DNA of 13,642 nucleotides from Rhodospirillales bacterium (lineage in GTDB: Bacteria; Pseudomonadota; Alphaproteobacteria; Rhodospirillales; Casp-alpha2), in assembly GCA_016187325.1 (NCBI GenBank), contig JACPJY010000281.1, positions 1 through 13,642 on the forward strand, in the 5' to 3' direction. Each line of letters begins with the position of its first letter. Positions within the stretch are counted from its first letter, which is position 1. Shown here piece by piece: positions 6,666 to 13,642 of this stretch. The translations under genes were made by a program, and so were the position numbers. Below the pieces are notes generated by a model that worked only from the letters and a program-made list of their open reading frames with translations, had not been told where the DNA came from and searched no databases.

Positions 6666-8351
6666 ATGACACACATGCCCGCTCCACCATCTACCGCTAC
6701 CGATCCTACCCTCGAGAAAACGGCGTCGTGCCTACCCAAGCGTTTCCTGGTTGCCCTCGATGCTTCGGACCACGCCAACCGCGCACTCACGGAAGCGATC
6801 AAGCTAGGGAAAAGCGTCGGCGGCGCGATCACCGGAATTCACGCCTACGCTGCCAAGTTGCATGATCGCCGATTCCGGCAGATGGAGGGCGGACTCCCCG
6901 AGCGTTACCGCGATGAGGACATGATCGAGCATCAGCGTCAGGTGCACGACGATCTCATCTCCCGTGGCCTTTACACAATCAGCGACAGCTATCACGAAAC
7001 GGCCGCGCGTGGATGCGCCGAGGCGGGCTTGGCCTACCGCCATCTCAGCCCCGAAGGCAAGAACTACCGGCGCATCGTCGAGGCCGCGGAGAACGGCGAT
7101 TTCGACCTGCTCGTCCTCGGCGCGCTCGGTCTCGGCGCCGCGTCGGGCAGCCTCGTCGGCACCGTGTGCGAGCGGGTCGTACGGCGCAGCCTGATCGACG
7201 TTCTCGTCATTCGCGATCCCGACTGCGCCATCGGCGATGGCCCGATCGTTGTCGGGCTCGACGGCTCACCCCGCTCGTTCGGCGCACTCCGGACGGCTTT
7301 CGAAATCGGCCGGCGGCTCAACGCCGAAGTTCATGCGGTTGCCGCCTATGACCCCTACTACCACTACGTTGCTTTCAACAAAATCTCCGGTGTGCTCAGC
7401 GACGAGGCGAGCAAGGTTTTCCGTTTCAAGGAACAAGAGAAGCTGCACGAGGAGCTGATCGACGACGGCCTTGCTAAAATCTATCAAGCGCACCTGGACA
7501 TCGCCCGCACGATGGCGGCAGAGGAGGGCGTCCCACTCGTCTGCACACTACTCGACGGCAAGGTCTATCAGGCGATCCTCGGCTACCTCGATCGCATCAG
7601 CGCCAGCCTGCTGGTGATCGGCAGAACCGGGGTCCACGCCGACCCCGGCCTCGATATCGGCGGTAACGCCGAGAATCTGCTGCGCCTGACGCGCTGCCAC
7701 GTTTGGCTCGGCCAGGCGGCCTACACGCCGGCCCTCGACATTATCGCCAAAGAGACGGTCGCCTGGAGTAAGGAGGCCGAGGCCAAGATGGAGCGCGTGC
7801 CTGAGGCGGCGCGCAAGATGGTGCGCATGACCATCCTGCGCTTCGCCCAGCAGCGCGGCCATACGCTCGTCACCGCCGCGCTGATCGACGAGGCGACGGA
7901 GCGCTTCTGTCCAGCTGGCCGTGGCGGCAAGCCCAAGGTAGAGACAAAGATGAGTTGGTCTGAAACGGCGACGCAACTGATCGCAGGAATCAGCGATCCC
8001 GCAGTCGCCGCCGGCATTCGCCTCAGTGCCGAGAAACGCGCCCGCCGCGCGGGCGCGGCAACGGTCGGCGTCGACCATGTCCGTCCGTTCCTCGACACCC
8101 ATGCCGCCCCGGCACCAGGGTGGAGCGCCGCCGCCTTGGCGCGGATCGCGCGGGTACCGGAGGTGGTGCGTCCGGCGGTACGACAGCGCGCCGAGGCCGA
8201 CGTCCTTGAGGCTGGCGCCGTCGAGGTCACGCTTGAAACGGTCGAAGCCACCATCGGCGAAGCGCGGGAAGCGATGCAACGGACGATGCGGTCGGGCGGA
8301 CACGGCTCTCGGCGCGGCGAGAAGGAACTGGACCATGGCGCAGGTAGCTAA
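6666..8351 (+). CDS. Double universal-stress protein with three PCP_red-like C-terminal repeats
   Basis: A 561-aa cytoplasmic protein. The ATG at 6666 lies 5 nt after GTGAGG, in frame with a longer, less likely upstream start. Residues about 23-182 form a UspA domain (KRFLVALDASDHANRAL) with a complete ATP-binding signature G-x2-G-x9-G-[ST] at 152-166 (GALG...GT). Residues about 190-355 form a second UspA domain whose equivalent motif at 319 has Gly in place of the final Ser/Thr. The last 200 residues hold three repeats of about 48 aa, starting at Trp367, Trp431 and Trp486, with the pattern W-x4-A-x2-(L/M)-x2-(V/I)-x-(E/D) and then a basic amphipathic helix. These resemble the PCP_red domain at the C-terminus of BchB/ChlB. 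Overlap of 17 nt with the radical SAM gene implies coupling. A nucleotide-sensing or tetrapyrrole-binding regulator is plausible, but its function is unknown. Confidence 0.8.
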   Translation: MTHMPAPPSTATDPTLEKTASCLPKRFLVALDASDHANRALTEAIKLGKSVGGAITGIHAYAAKLHDRRFRQMEGGLPERYRDEDMIEHQRQVHDDLISRGLYTISDSYHETAARGCAEAGLAYRHLSPEGKNYRRIVEAAENGDFDLLVLGALGLGAASGSLVGTVCERVVRRSLIDVLVIRDPDCAIGDGPIVVGLDGSPRSFGALRTAFEIGRRLNAEVHAVAAYDPYYHYVAFNKISGVLSDEASKVFRFKEQEKLHEELIDDGLAKIYQAHLDIARTMAAEEGVPLVCTLLDGKVYQAILGYLDRISASLLVIGRTGVHADPGLDIGGNAENLLRLTRCHVWLGQAAYTPALDIIAKETVAWSKEAEAKMERVPEAARKMVRMTILRFAQQRGHTLVTAALIDEATERFCPAGRGGKPKVETKMSWSETATQLIAGISDPAVAAGIRLSAEKRARRAGAATVGVDHVRPFLDTHAAPAPGWSAAALARIARVPEVVRPAVRQRAEADVLEAGAVEVTLETVEATIGEAREAMQRTMRSGGHGSRRGEKELDHGAGS

Positions 8352-9627
8352 CCCGCCGTTTATTGTCGCGCTCAACCTGACGCGCCGGTGCAATCTCGCA
8401 TGCGCGCACTGCTACCTCGATGCCGGTACCCGTCGAAGCGGTGCCTGCGCCGAGCTCGCGACCGCAGAAGTCGAAGAGGTGCTCGGTGAAATCGCCTCGC
8501 TCGGTAGCGAGACGATGATCGTGTTGACCGGCGGCGAGCCATTATTGCGTCCCGATCTCGAAGCGATCGTCCGCAACGCCGCAAGTCTCGGCCTCATGGT
8601 CGTGGTCGGAACCAACGGGACAGTGCTCGATGAGAGGCGCGTCGCCGCGCTCGTCGAAGCCGGCGTCATGGGCGTCGGCATTAGTCTCGACTCCCTCGAC
8701 CCTATCTACCATGACAGCTTCCGCGGCGTGCTTGGCGCTTGGGCGAGAACGATGGCGTCGATCGATGCCTGCCGGGAGGGCGGCCTCGCCTTCCAACTCC
8801 ACTTTTCGGTCACCAACCGCAACGCCGCCGAACTCGACGCCATGATCGAGTTCGCGCGTTCGGCCGGAGCCCTCGTCCTCAATGTCTTCTTTCTGGTTTG
8901 CACCGGGCGGGGCGAGCAGTTCACCGATATCTCCGCCGCGACCTATGACGACGTTCTCCGCCGCGTCACCTGTGCCGCGCGCGAGGAGACGAGGCTTCTC
9001 GTGCGGGCGAAGTGTGCGCCGCACTTCAAGCGCATGGCGATGGAATTGGATCCTGCCTGGCCGATCACCCTGGCGCACGGCTACGAGGCCGGGGGTTGTC
9101 TCGCCGGCACCCGATACTGCCGAGTGACGCCTGAGGGTAATGTCACCGCCTGTCCTTATATCGAGACGCCGGTCGGCTCGATTCATACCACGTCGTTCGC
9201 CGAGATTTGGCGTGATGCGCCAATGTTCCGTCGGCTCCGCGCGCCGCAACTCGAGGGTCGCTGCGGCTGCTGCGAATTCCGGAAGATTTGTGGAGGCTGC
9301 CGGGCGCGGCCTCTGGCGCGGGATGGTGCCCTGATGGGCGAGGACTTTCTCTGTGGCTACCAACCTCGCGGCGGCGCGGTGATCGAGCCCTTGCGCGCTG
9401 CCGGCGTCGGCGTCGTCTGGAGCACCGAGGCGGAGCAGAGGCTCGCACGGGTCCCGCCGTTCCTTCGTCGGATGGTGAAGAGTCGGGTCGAGGCGGAGGT
9501 TCGGCGACGCGGCCGCGACGCGGTGACCGCCGACGACATGCGAGCGTCGACAGAGCGCCGCTTCGCCGGCGCAGGGGTGCCGTCCGGCGTCGACCGCTTC
9601 CCCGGAAGGTGGGGCGACAATGCTTGA
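8335..9627 (+). CDS. Radical SAM/SPASM enzyme with C-terminal PCP_red-like domain
   Basis: A 430-aa protein; the ATG at 8335 lies inside the end of the preceding gene. The radical SAM cluster motif C-x3-C-x2-C is at Cys19, Cys23 and Cys26 (CNLACAHCY), followed by the GGEPLL motif and a TIM-barrel-like core. A SPASM-type Cys-rich region follows: Cys255, 262, 273, 310, 312, 313, 319, 322 and 340, enough for auxiliary Fe-S clusters. The layout resembles NirJ (haem d1) and AhbD (alternative haem pathway) enzymes, which modify tetrapyrrole side chains. Residues 362-410 (starting VWSTEAEQRLARVPPF) resemble the PCP_red domain, the same repeat type found three times in the upstream protein. The downstream gene is a porphyrinogen oxidase, overlapping by 8 nt. 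Together these suggest a haem-tailoring role. Peptide modification, another SPASM activity, cannot be excluded. Confidence 0.86.
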   Translation: MAQVANPPFIVALNLTRRCNLACAHCYLDAGTRRSGACAELATAEVEEVLGEIASLGSETMIVLTGGEPLLRPDLEAIVRNAASLGLMVVVGTNGTVLDERRVAALVEAGVMGVGISLDSLDPIYHDSFRGVLGAWARTMASIDACREGGLAFQLHFSVTNRNAAELDAMIEFARSAGALVLNVFFLVCTGRGEQFTDISAATYDDVLRRVTCAAREETRLLVRAKCAPHFKRMAMELDPAWPITLAHGYEAGGCLAGTRYCRVTPEGNVTACPYIETPVGSIHTTSFAEIWRDAPMFRRLRAPQLEGRCGCCEFRKICGGCRARPLARDGALMGEDFLCGYQPRGGAVIEPLRAAGVGVVWSTEAEQRLARVPPFLRRMVKSRVEAEVRRRGRDAVTADDMRASTERRFAGAGVPSGVDRFPGRWGDNA

Positions 9628-11074
9628 TGTCGCCGTCATCGGCGGCGGCATCTCCGGTATGACCGCCGCTTATAGTCTCCGCCGCCGTGGTTATCGCGTA
9701 CTCGTGCTCGAGCGCCAGGCCCATATTGGTGGCAACGCGGTGTCCGAGCGCCGCGAAGGATTCCTGATGGAGCATGGCCCCAGCACGATCAGCGCCGACT
9801 CTCCCGTCGCCGTAGAGTTTTCCCGCGAACTCGGGCTCGAAGGTCAGCGGTACAACCTTGGTGACGGCGTGCGTCGGCGCTATCTGGTATCGCGCGGGTC
9901 TCTCCACGGGATATCCACCCACCCACTCGGGTTCCTGTACTCGGACTACTTGTCCCTCGGAGCCAGGTTGCGTCTGATGGCGGAGATGGTCGTGCCGCGC
10001 CGTCGCGCCATGGAGCCTGGAGAAGAAACTGTCGCCACCTTCTGCGCGCGCCGTTTTGGCGCCGAGTTTGCGACGCGGGTGATCGATCCCATGGTTGGCG
10101 GTATCTACGCGGCGCGAGCGAGCGAGGTTTCCGTCGCGGCTCTGTTTCCCAAATTGGTCGATCTCGAACGCCGGCACGGATCGGTCTCCGGCGGCATCCT
10201 TCACCGGAGTCGGCGCGGCGGGACAATGCCTGGTAGCCGCCTGTTTTCGTGGCGTGATGGGATTGGGGCGTTGCCACACGCGCTCGCTGTCCGGCTCGGC
10301 GAAGTGGTGCGGACCGGTGTCGCGGTCCGGCGCATCGAACAGCGGCGCGGCGTGTTTCGGCTAGACCTTGGGAAGGTCGGCTATCTCGATGCACGGGCAG
10401 TGGCGATCGCCACTCAGCCGCATGTCGTGGCGCAGATGCTCGAAGGCATCGATGAGTCGGCCGCCGCGGCCGCCGCAGGGATCGACGCGCCGCCGCTCGC
10501 CGTGGTGTTCTTCGGCTTCCGTCGCCAAGATGTCGATCATCCCCTCGACGGTCTCGGATTCCTTGCCGCCGAGGACGAGCGTCGGACACTCAACGGTGCC
10601 CAATTCTGCTCAACCATGTTCCCAGGGCGGGCTCCCCAGGGTTCCGTGGCGCTCGCCGCTTACTTCGGTGGCGCGCGCGCGCCCGATATTGCGCGGGCAC
10701 CGGCCAGAGAGCTCCTCGACCTTGCCCATCGCGAATTCCGCGACCTGATAGGGGCGCGCGGACAGCCCATAGTGGCGATGGTGCGACACTGGCCGATGGG
10801 TCTGCCACAGTATCGCCTCGGTCATCGGGATCGTACCACCGTCTTATTGGAGACGAGCCAACGGCACCCCGGCTTGTTCGTCACAGGGAACTATTTTAGC
10901 GGCCCTTCAGTCGTGGCGTGCGTCGCGCAAGCGATGGAAATAGCGGCTCGGATCCATCGATTCCTGGGGGGCCAAGAGAACGCATTCATCTCCTCGCCGA
11001 ACTGGTTCGGAGAATGCCAGCTCGTCGCCAACGGAAGCGAGATTAATCTTAGTAAAGATCGGGCATCAGCGTAG
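9620..11074 (+). CDS. hemY: FAD-dependent HemY-type protoporphyrinogen/coproporphyrinogen oxidase
   Basis: A 484-aa flavoprotein. The ATG at 9620 overlaps the radical SAM stop and follows GGAAGGTGGGG. The N-terminal Rossmann motif is VAVIGGGISGMTAAY with Glu31 ending the second strand (dinucleotide binding), then the GGNA loop. HemY/HemG-type landmarks follow: FATRVIDPMVGGIYAARASE, the AALFPKLVDLERRHGSVSGG block, and the C-terminal GNYFSGPSVVACVAQAMEIA FAD-binding motif. The enzyme would oxidise a porphyrinogen (proto- or coproporphyrinogen) to the porphyrin in haem synthesis. The last 30 or so residues (GQENAF... to the stop) extend past the usual end. As it is the last gene of an oxidase operon, it may act on a special tetrapyrrole for the oxidase, although a plain housekeeping role is possible. 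The symbol names the family, not a proven orthologue. Confidence 0.87.
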   Translation: MLDVAVIGGGISGMTAAYSLRRRGYRVLVLERQAHIGGNAVSERREGFLMEHGPSTISADSPVAVEFSRELGLEGQRYNLGDGVRRRYLVSRGSLHGISTHPLGFLYSDYLSLGARLRLMAEMVVPRRRAMEPGEETVATFCARRFGAEFATRVIDPMVGGIYAARASEVSVAALFPKLVDLERRHGSVSGGILHRSRRGGTMPGSRLFSWRDGIGALPHALAVRLGEVVRTGVAVRRIEQRRGVFRLDLGKVGYLDARAVAIATQPHVVAQMLEGIDESAAAAAAGIDAPPLAVVFFGFRRQDVDHPLDGLGFLAAEDERRTLNGAQFCSTMFPGRAPQGSVALAAYFGGARAPDIARAPARELLDLAHREFRDLIGARGQPIVAMVRHWPMGLPQYRLGHRDRTTVLLETSQRHPGLFVTGNYFSGPSVVACVAQAMEIAARIHRFLGGQENAFISSPNWFGECQLVANGSEINLSKDRASA

Positions 11075-11168
11075 AAGTGGGAAACCAGCCCCCCGTGGTC
11101 ATTACGCGCAGCGGAGAAGACTAGGTGTATGGTCCCGCGGTGTGATGGAGCGGATTAAGTGTGAATCG

Positions 11169-11195
11169 TGAAAACACGCTCAAGGTTTGTTTTCA
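11169..11195 (+). repeat. Perfect 8-bp inverted repeat, possible operator or hairpin
   Basis: TGAAAACA (11169-11176) and TGTTTTCA (11188-11195) are exact reverse complements separated by 11 nt. The AT-rich arms stand out against the GC-rich background. It lies about 95 nt after the end of the porphyrinogen oxidase gene. It could be a transcript 3'-end structure or a regulator-binding dyad; no known consensus was recognised. Confidence 0.35.
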
Positions 11196-11396
11196 TCTTC
11201 GGGCATTGACCTTTTCTTGTTCACAGGCCGTCGTGGCAAGAAACGACCGCTTGCTTACCACCCGTCAATACGCCCGCTTCGTGTCTGAGTGGGTTATGAA
11301 TCCGCACAACTAATTTCAGACGGCTTTCCTCAACTGGGGCGTGGTACGTTCTTGAATAAATCCTACCCGCGATTTGAACCTACTGCTGTTCGTTTT

Positions 11397-11419
11397 AGTC
11401 GAATCCGCAAGATTCGGCT
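11397..11419 (+). repeat. 9-bp inverted repeat (hairpin)
   Basis: AGTCGAATC (11397-11405) pairs with GATTCGGCT (11411-11419) around a 5-nt loop, with one G-T wobble. There is no T-tract on either strand, so an intrinsic terminator is unlikely. It sits nearly 300 nt upstream of the hydrolase start and could be a regulatory structure or chance. Confidence 0.3.
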
Positions 11420-11693
11420 CGGCTAGGTGTAAGGACCCTGGCGGTGAGCTATTGTGGGCTAGCGCTTGATTTTGAGTAGATTCAGACCCTTATCTTTATC
11501 AGCTCTTTATCAGCGGGAATTTATAGTATTGGAGAGTTCCTTCTCTGGGCACCATTTTCCACCATGCCTCGTTGTAGCGTTCGCCGTTTCAGCGGCCAAT
11601 GAACAGACCTGCAGCCGATGGCAATGGGTATTTGCCCGCTTGCCCTCGGTGATCCGGGGAGCAAACCGCAATCGGCCTTTCCGACATGACCCA

Positions 11694-12581
11694 ATGACAT
11701 CAATACCTGACCGATCCATCGTCGATTGGACCCTGCCGCCAGCGGAAATCGTCGACGCCTTGCAACGTGCCGCCCGCCGGATTGAAACGCCGTGCGGCGC
11801 TGGCGGCATGGTGTGGCGGCTGTGGGGCGCTGGTCCGCCGCTGGTGCTGTTGCACGGCGGGTTCGGCTCGTGGACTCACTGGATCCGCAACGTGCCGACG
11901 CTCGCTGATCGCTACACGGTCGTTGCCGCCGACATGCCCGGCCTCGGCGATTCGGCGGACGCGCCGTTGCCGCATACAGTCGAGAGCCTTGGCGCGATCC
12001 TCGTCGCCGGGCTGCAGGCCGTCGTACCGCCGCCGACACCGTTTCGGATCGTCGGCTTTTCCTTCGGCAGCGTTTTAGGCGGCCATCTCGCCGTGGCCAG
12101 CGGCGAGCGCGTGCTTGCCTTCGTCGGGGTCGGCGCCAGCGCACTCGGGCTGCGCCGCCAGGCGATCGAGGGTCTCAAGCTCGAACAACCGGGGATGACC
12201 GATGCCGAGATCGACACAATGCACCGCCGCAACCTGGAGATCCTGATGATGGCCGACGCAGCCCACATCGATCCCCTCGCGGTCTACGTTCATCGCCGCA
12301 ATCTTGCCCGCGCCCGCGTCAGAAGCCGGCGCATCTCGATGTCGGACAGTTTGGCGCGGATGTTGCCGCAGATCCGGGGACGCTTGATGGGCATTTGGGG
12401 CGAACACGACGTCACCGCCTTCAGCCACATTGCGCCGCGCCGGGCGTTATTCGAAAGCATCCAACCGGGTTGTCCCTTCGTCGTCATCCCCGGAGCCGGC
12501 CACTGGGTGATGTATGAAGCCGCCGTAGCGTTCAACGCGGCGCTGATCAAAATGTTGGCGGTCGTCGAGAGATCCGGCTGA
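11694..12581 (+). CDS. Alpha/beta hydrolase
   Basis: A 295-aa protein with a full alpha/beta-hydrolase signature: oxyanion-hole loop LLHGGFGSW around His54, the DMPGLGDSAD strand-turn, nucleophile elbow GFSFGS with Ser123, acid Asp239 in WGEHD, and catalytic His270 in GAGHWVMYE. Length is typical for small-molecule esterases, C-C hydrolases and thioesterases of this superfamily, so the substrate cannot be told. No signal peptide is seen, so it is probably cytoplasmic. The ATG at 11694 is the first start that gives a normal N-terminus, although no strong Shine-Dalgarno site precedes it; the frame is open further upstream to about 11466, but that part looks non-coding. It stands alone, more than 600 nt from both neighbours, so it is probably a separate transcription unit with no evident link to the oxidase cluster. 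Confidence 0.85.
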   Translation: MTSIPDRSIVDWTLPPAEIVDALQRAARRIETPCGAGGMVWRLWGAGPPLVLLHGGFGSWTHWIRNVPTLADRYTVVAADMPGLGDSADAPLPHTVESLGAILVAGLQAVVPPPTPFRIVGFSFGSVLGGHLAVASGERVLAFVGVGASALGLRRQAIEGLKLEQPGMTDAEIDTMHRRNLEILMMADAAHIDPLAVYVHRRNLARARVRSRRISMSDSLARMLPQIRGRLMGIWGEHDVTAFSHIAPRRALFESIQPGCPFVVIPGAGHWVMYEAAVAFNAALIKMLAVVERSG

Positions 12582-13228
12582 TCGTTCGTCAGGTCGCGAA
12601 GGTTCGTGTTTTGACCCTTGCCGTCGATACCATCGCGTCCCATCCCGGGTTGCCGGCCGCCGGCGTGCTTCGGTAAATGTCTGGACGGTGCGGTCGGCAG
12701 CGTGACAAACGCAAAATCCGCGTGCCCGTGCTGCGATTCGCCGTCGGGAACTTTTACAACATTGAAATCATTAGATTTTATCCCAGCGCGGGGAAGGATT
12801 CGGCATCGGCGAGAAATCGCGATTTTACTAATCGGGTCCAACGATGCAGATTTTGCCGGATTCGTGGCCGATTCCAATGGCCTCGGTACCACCGTTGAAG
12901 GAAACGGCACGACGGGGACCGGGCGTGCGTTGACGGGAAGAATTGAATTCGACGGCTGGTCGATTGCAACACCGAAAGACGGCAGTAAACCGGGTCAGGA
13001 GCGGCGCCTTGGAACGGGGCATGAATCGCCGTTCCAGCGCCGAAATATAATTTGCCTCTCAGAATTGGGACTGTACCCTTGATGAAAGCCATCCGACTGC
13101 GATACGGTTATTTTAATTAAGAGTAATAACGGGTTTGGCCCTTCAGGGAGGCCCCCGTACAGGGCGATGGTGAGAGACACGAATGCTCGTGCGGATCGAG
13201 GCGCGCGCAAAGGGGAGGATTGTTCGGG
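12582..13228 (+). other. Gene-free intergenic region, 647 bp
   Basis: No convincing gene was found. An open frame at 12618-13082 lacks a recognisable family, a ribosome-binding site and normal composition, so I do not call it. A GC hairpin (GCCGG-CCG-CCGGC, 12652-12664) sits 70 nt after the hydrolase stop without a T-run. Near 13107-13130 an AT-rich dyad, GTTATT...AATAAC, has a 12-nt spacer that contains TTAATTAA. It lies about 100 nt upstream of the next gene, so this part probably holds that gene's promoter or leader. Confidence 0.5.
13107..13130 (+). promoter_or_regulatory. AT-rich dyad upstream of multihaem cytochrome gene
   Basis: GTTATT (13107-13112) and AATAAC (13125-13130) are reverse complements around a 12-nt AT-rich centre. 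The site is about 100 nt before the cytochrome ATG, a common place for a regulator-binding site. It does not match the FNR box. Evidence is limited to symmetry, composition and position. Confidence 0.25.
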
Positions 13229-13642
13229 ATGTTTCGACTTGCTGCATTCGCCGTTTTGGCGTTCGTTCTGGCCGCTGCGCAAGCTCCGGCCCAGGCGGAA
13301 CCCGCGGCCGTAGGGCCGGAGAAGTGTGAAAAATGCCACCGCGAGGAAATCAAGATTTGGGAAGGGACCAAACACTTCAAGTCGTTCAAGGACATCCATA
13401 AACACAAGGATGCTAACAACATCGTAAAAGCGACGGGTGACAAGCAGATGCGGCGGTCCGTCGTCTGTGCAACCTGTCATTACACTTCGGTCACGGAATC
13501 CGGGAAGTCGAGGCCGGTCGCCGGCCCGTCCTGCGAGAGCTGCCACGGCAACGCGTCAGAATGGGTTACGGTACACAACGATTACGGCGGCCCCACCGTC
13601 AAGCGCGAGCAGGAATCGCCGGACCACAAAGCCAAACGCATA
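13229..13642 (+). CDS. Multihaem cytochrome c (c554-like), N-terminal part
   Basis: The gene runs off the right edge; 138 residues are visible. The ATG at 13229 follows AGGGGAGGA (13211-13219) with good spacing. A signal peptide MFRLAAFAVLAFVLAAA... is probably cleaved after AQA, near residue 23. Three haem c sites are seen: CEKCH (33-37), CATCH (80-84) and CESCH (102-106). The opening GPEKCEKCHREEIKIWEGTKHFKSF, with extra His49, His57 and His59 as possible distal ligands, resembles the cytochrome c554/multihaem family, where a Trp and a His follow the first haem site. More haem sites probably lie beyond the window. It would be an exported periplasmic electron carrier or part of a multihaem reductase or oxidoreductase. 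Its gene starts a new transcription unit 647 nt after the hydrolase gene. Confidence 0.82.
   Translation, partial: MFRLAAFAVLAFVLAAAQAPAQAEPAAVGPEKCEKCHREEIKIWEGTKHFKSFKDIHKHKDANNIVKATGDKQMRRSVVCATCHYTSVTESGKSRPVAGPSCESCHGNASEWVTVHNDYGGPTVKREQESPDHKAKRI

Larger units (their letters stand above)
11075..11693 (+). other. Gene-free intergenic region, 619 bp, with inverted repeats
   Basis: I see no convincing gene here. Base composition is less GC-rich than the flanking genes. Two inverted repeats stand out: TGAAAACA/TGTTTTCA (8 bp arms, 11-nt loop, 11169-11195), and AGTCGAATC/GATTCGGCT (9 bp arms with one G-T pair, 5-nt loop, 11397-11419). Neither is followed by a T-run, so no clear terminator for the operon is visible. 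The open frame upstream of 11694 lacks coding character. The stretch may hold the terminator or promoter DNA between the operon and the hydrolase gene. Confidence 0.5.

Noticed and set aside
8026..8334. Upstream extension of the radical SAM gene
   Set aside because: It overlaps the PCP_red-like repeats of the previous gene; the ATG at 8335 puts the Cys motif at residue 19, as is usual.
8542..10279. Long antisense open frames (over 360 codons) opposite the radical SAM and porphyrinogen oxidase genes
   Set aside because: They are opposite well-recognised proteins, have Arg/Gly/His-rich composition and no family features; typical shadows in GC-rich DNA.
11232..11255. Sigma-54-like match TGGCAAG...TTGC
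   Set aside because: The spacing between the GG and GC elements is 16 nt instead of the required 10.
11466..11693. N-terminal extension of the alpha/beta hydrolase
   Set aside because: It would start at TTG and its translation looks non-coding; the hydrolase core aligns well from 11694.
12618..13082. 154-codon open frame before the multihaem cytochrome
   Set aside because: No recognisable domain, no ribosome-binding site and unusual composition; treated as intergenic.
13077..13106. Possible sigma-70 promoter (TTGATG then GATACG)
   Set aside because: The -10 match is poor; no reliable promoter can be called by eye.
1..13642. CRISPR arrays, tRNA or rRNA genes, insertion sequences
   Set aside because: No regularly spaced direct repeats, cloverleaf-like genes, transposase genes or terminal repeat pairs were seen.

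Overview
This is a GC-rich window whose genes all lie on the + strand. It is dominated by one long, tightly packed respiratory gene cluster (about 305-11074, possibly continuing from the cut cupredoxin gene at the left edge). The codon use, Shine-Dalgarno sites and protein style suggest a proteobacterium, perhaps an alphaproteobacterium. That placement is a weak inference, because no taxonomic marker gene is present. Eleven CXXCH haem c motifs are visible in the window, so the organism runs a cytochrome c-rich respiratory chain.

Layout: (1) 2-181, the C-terminal end of a cupredoxin. (2) 305-1387, two soluble, exported c-type cytochromes (dihaem and monohaem). (3) 1415-6658, the core of the window: a 51-aa membrane protein, a 602-aa CydA-like bd-type oxidase subunit without a recognisable quinol-binding Q-loop, a membrane-anchored dihaem cytochrome c, a three-helix membrane cytochrome c, a dihaem cytochrome fused to an ethylbenzene-dehydrogenase/nitrite-oxidoreductase gamma-like haem b domain with a C-terminal anchor, and a 42-aa membrane protein. 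Several of these genes overlap by 4 nt (ATGA). (4) 6666-11074, three overlapping or near-overlapping genes: a double universal-stress protein with three C-terminal repeats resembling the PCP_red domain of protochlorophyllide reductase, a SPASM-type radical SAM enzyme ending in a fourth such repeat, and an FAD-dependent HemY-type porphyrinogen oxidase. (5) 11075-11693, a gene-free stretch. (6) 11694-12581, an alpha/beta hydrolase. (7) 12582-13228, another gene-free stretch. (8) 13229 to the right edge, the start of a multihaem cytochrome of the c554-like type.

Reading of the system (inference): electrons from periplasmic carriers (cupredoxin, cytochromes c) pass through membrane-bound haem c and haem b subunits to a bd-like oxidase that probably takes electrons from cytochrome c rather than from quinol. 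The downstream radical SAM enzyme, porphyrinogen oxidase and PCP_red-repeat proteins look like a dedicated tetrapyrrole-making or tetrapyrrole-tailoring module for that oxidase. Bd-like oxidases without a Q-loop, next to many c-type cytochromes, are known from Nitrospira genomes. The whole set seen here, with the PCP_red proteins and two tiny membrane proteins, is the best candidate for a little-described system.
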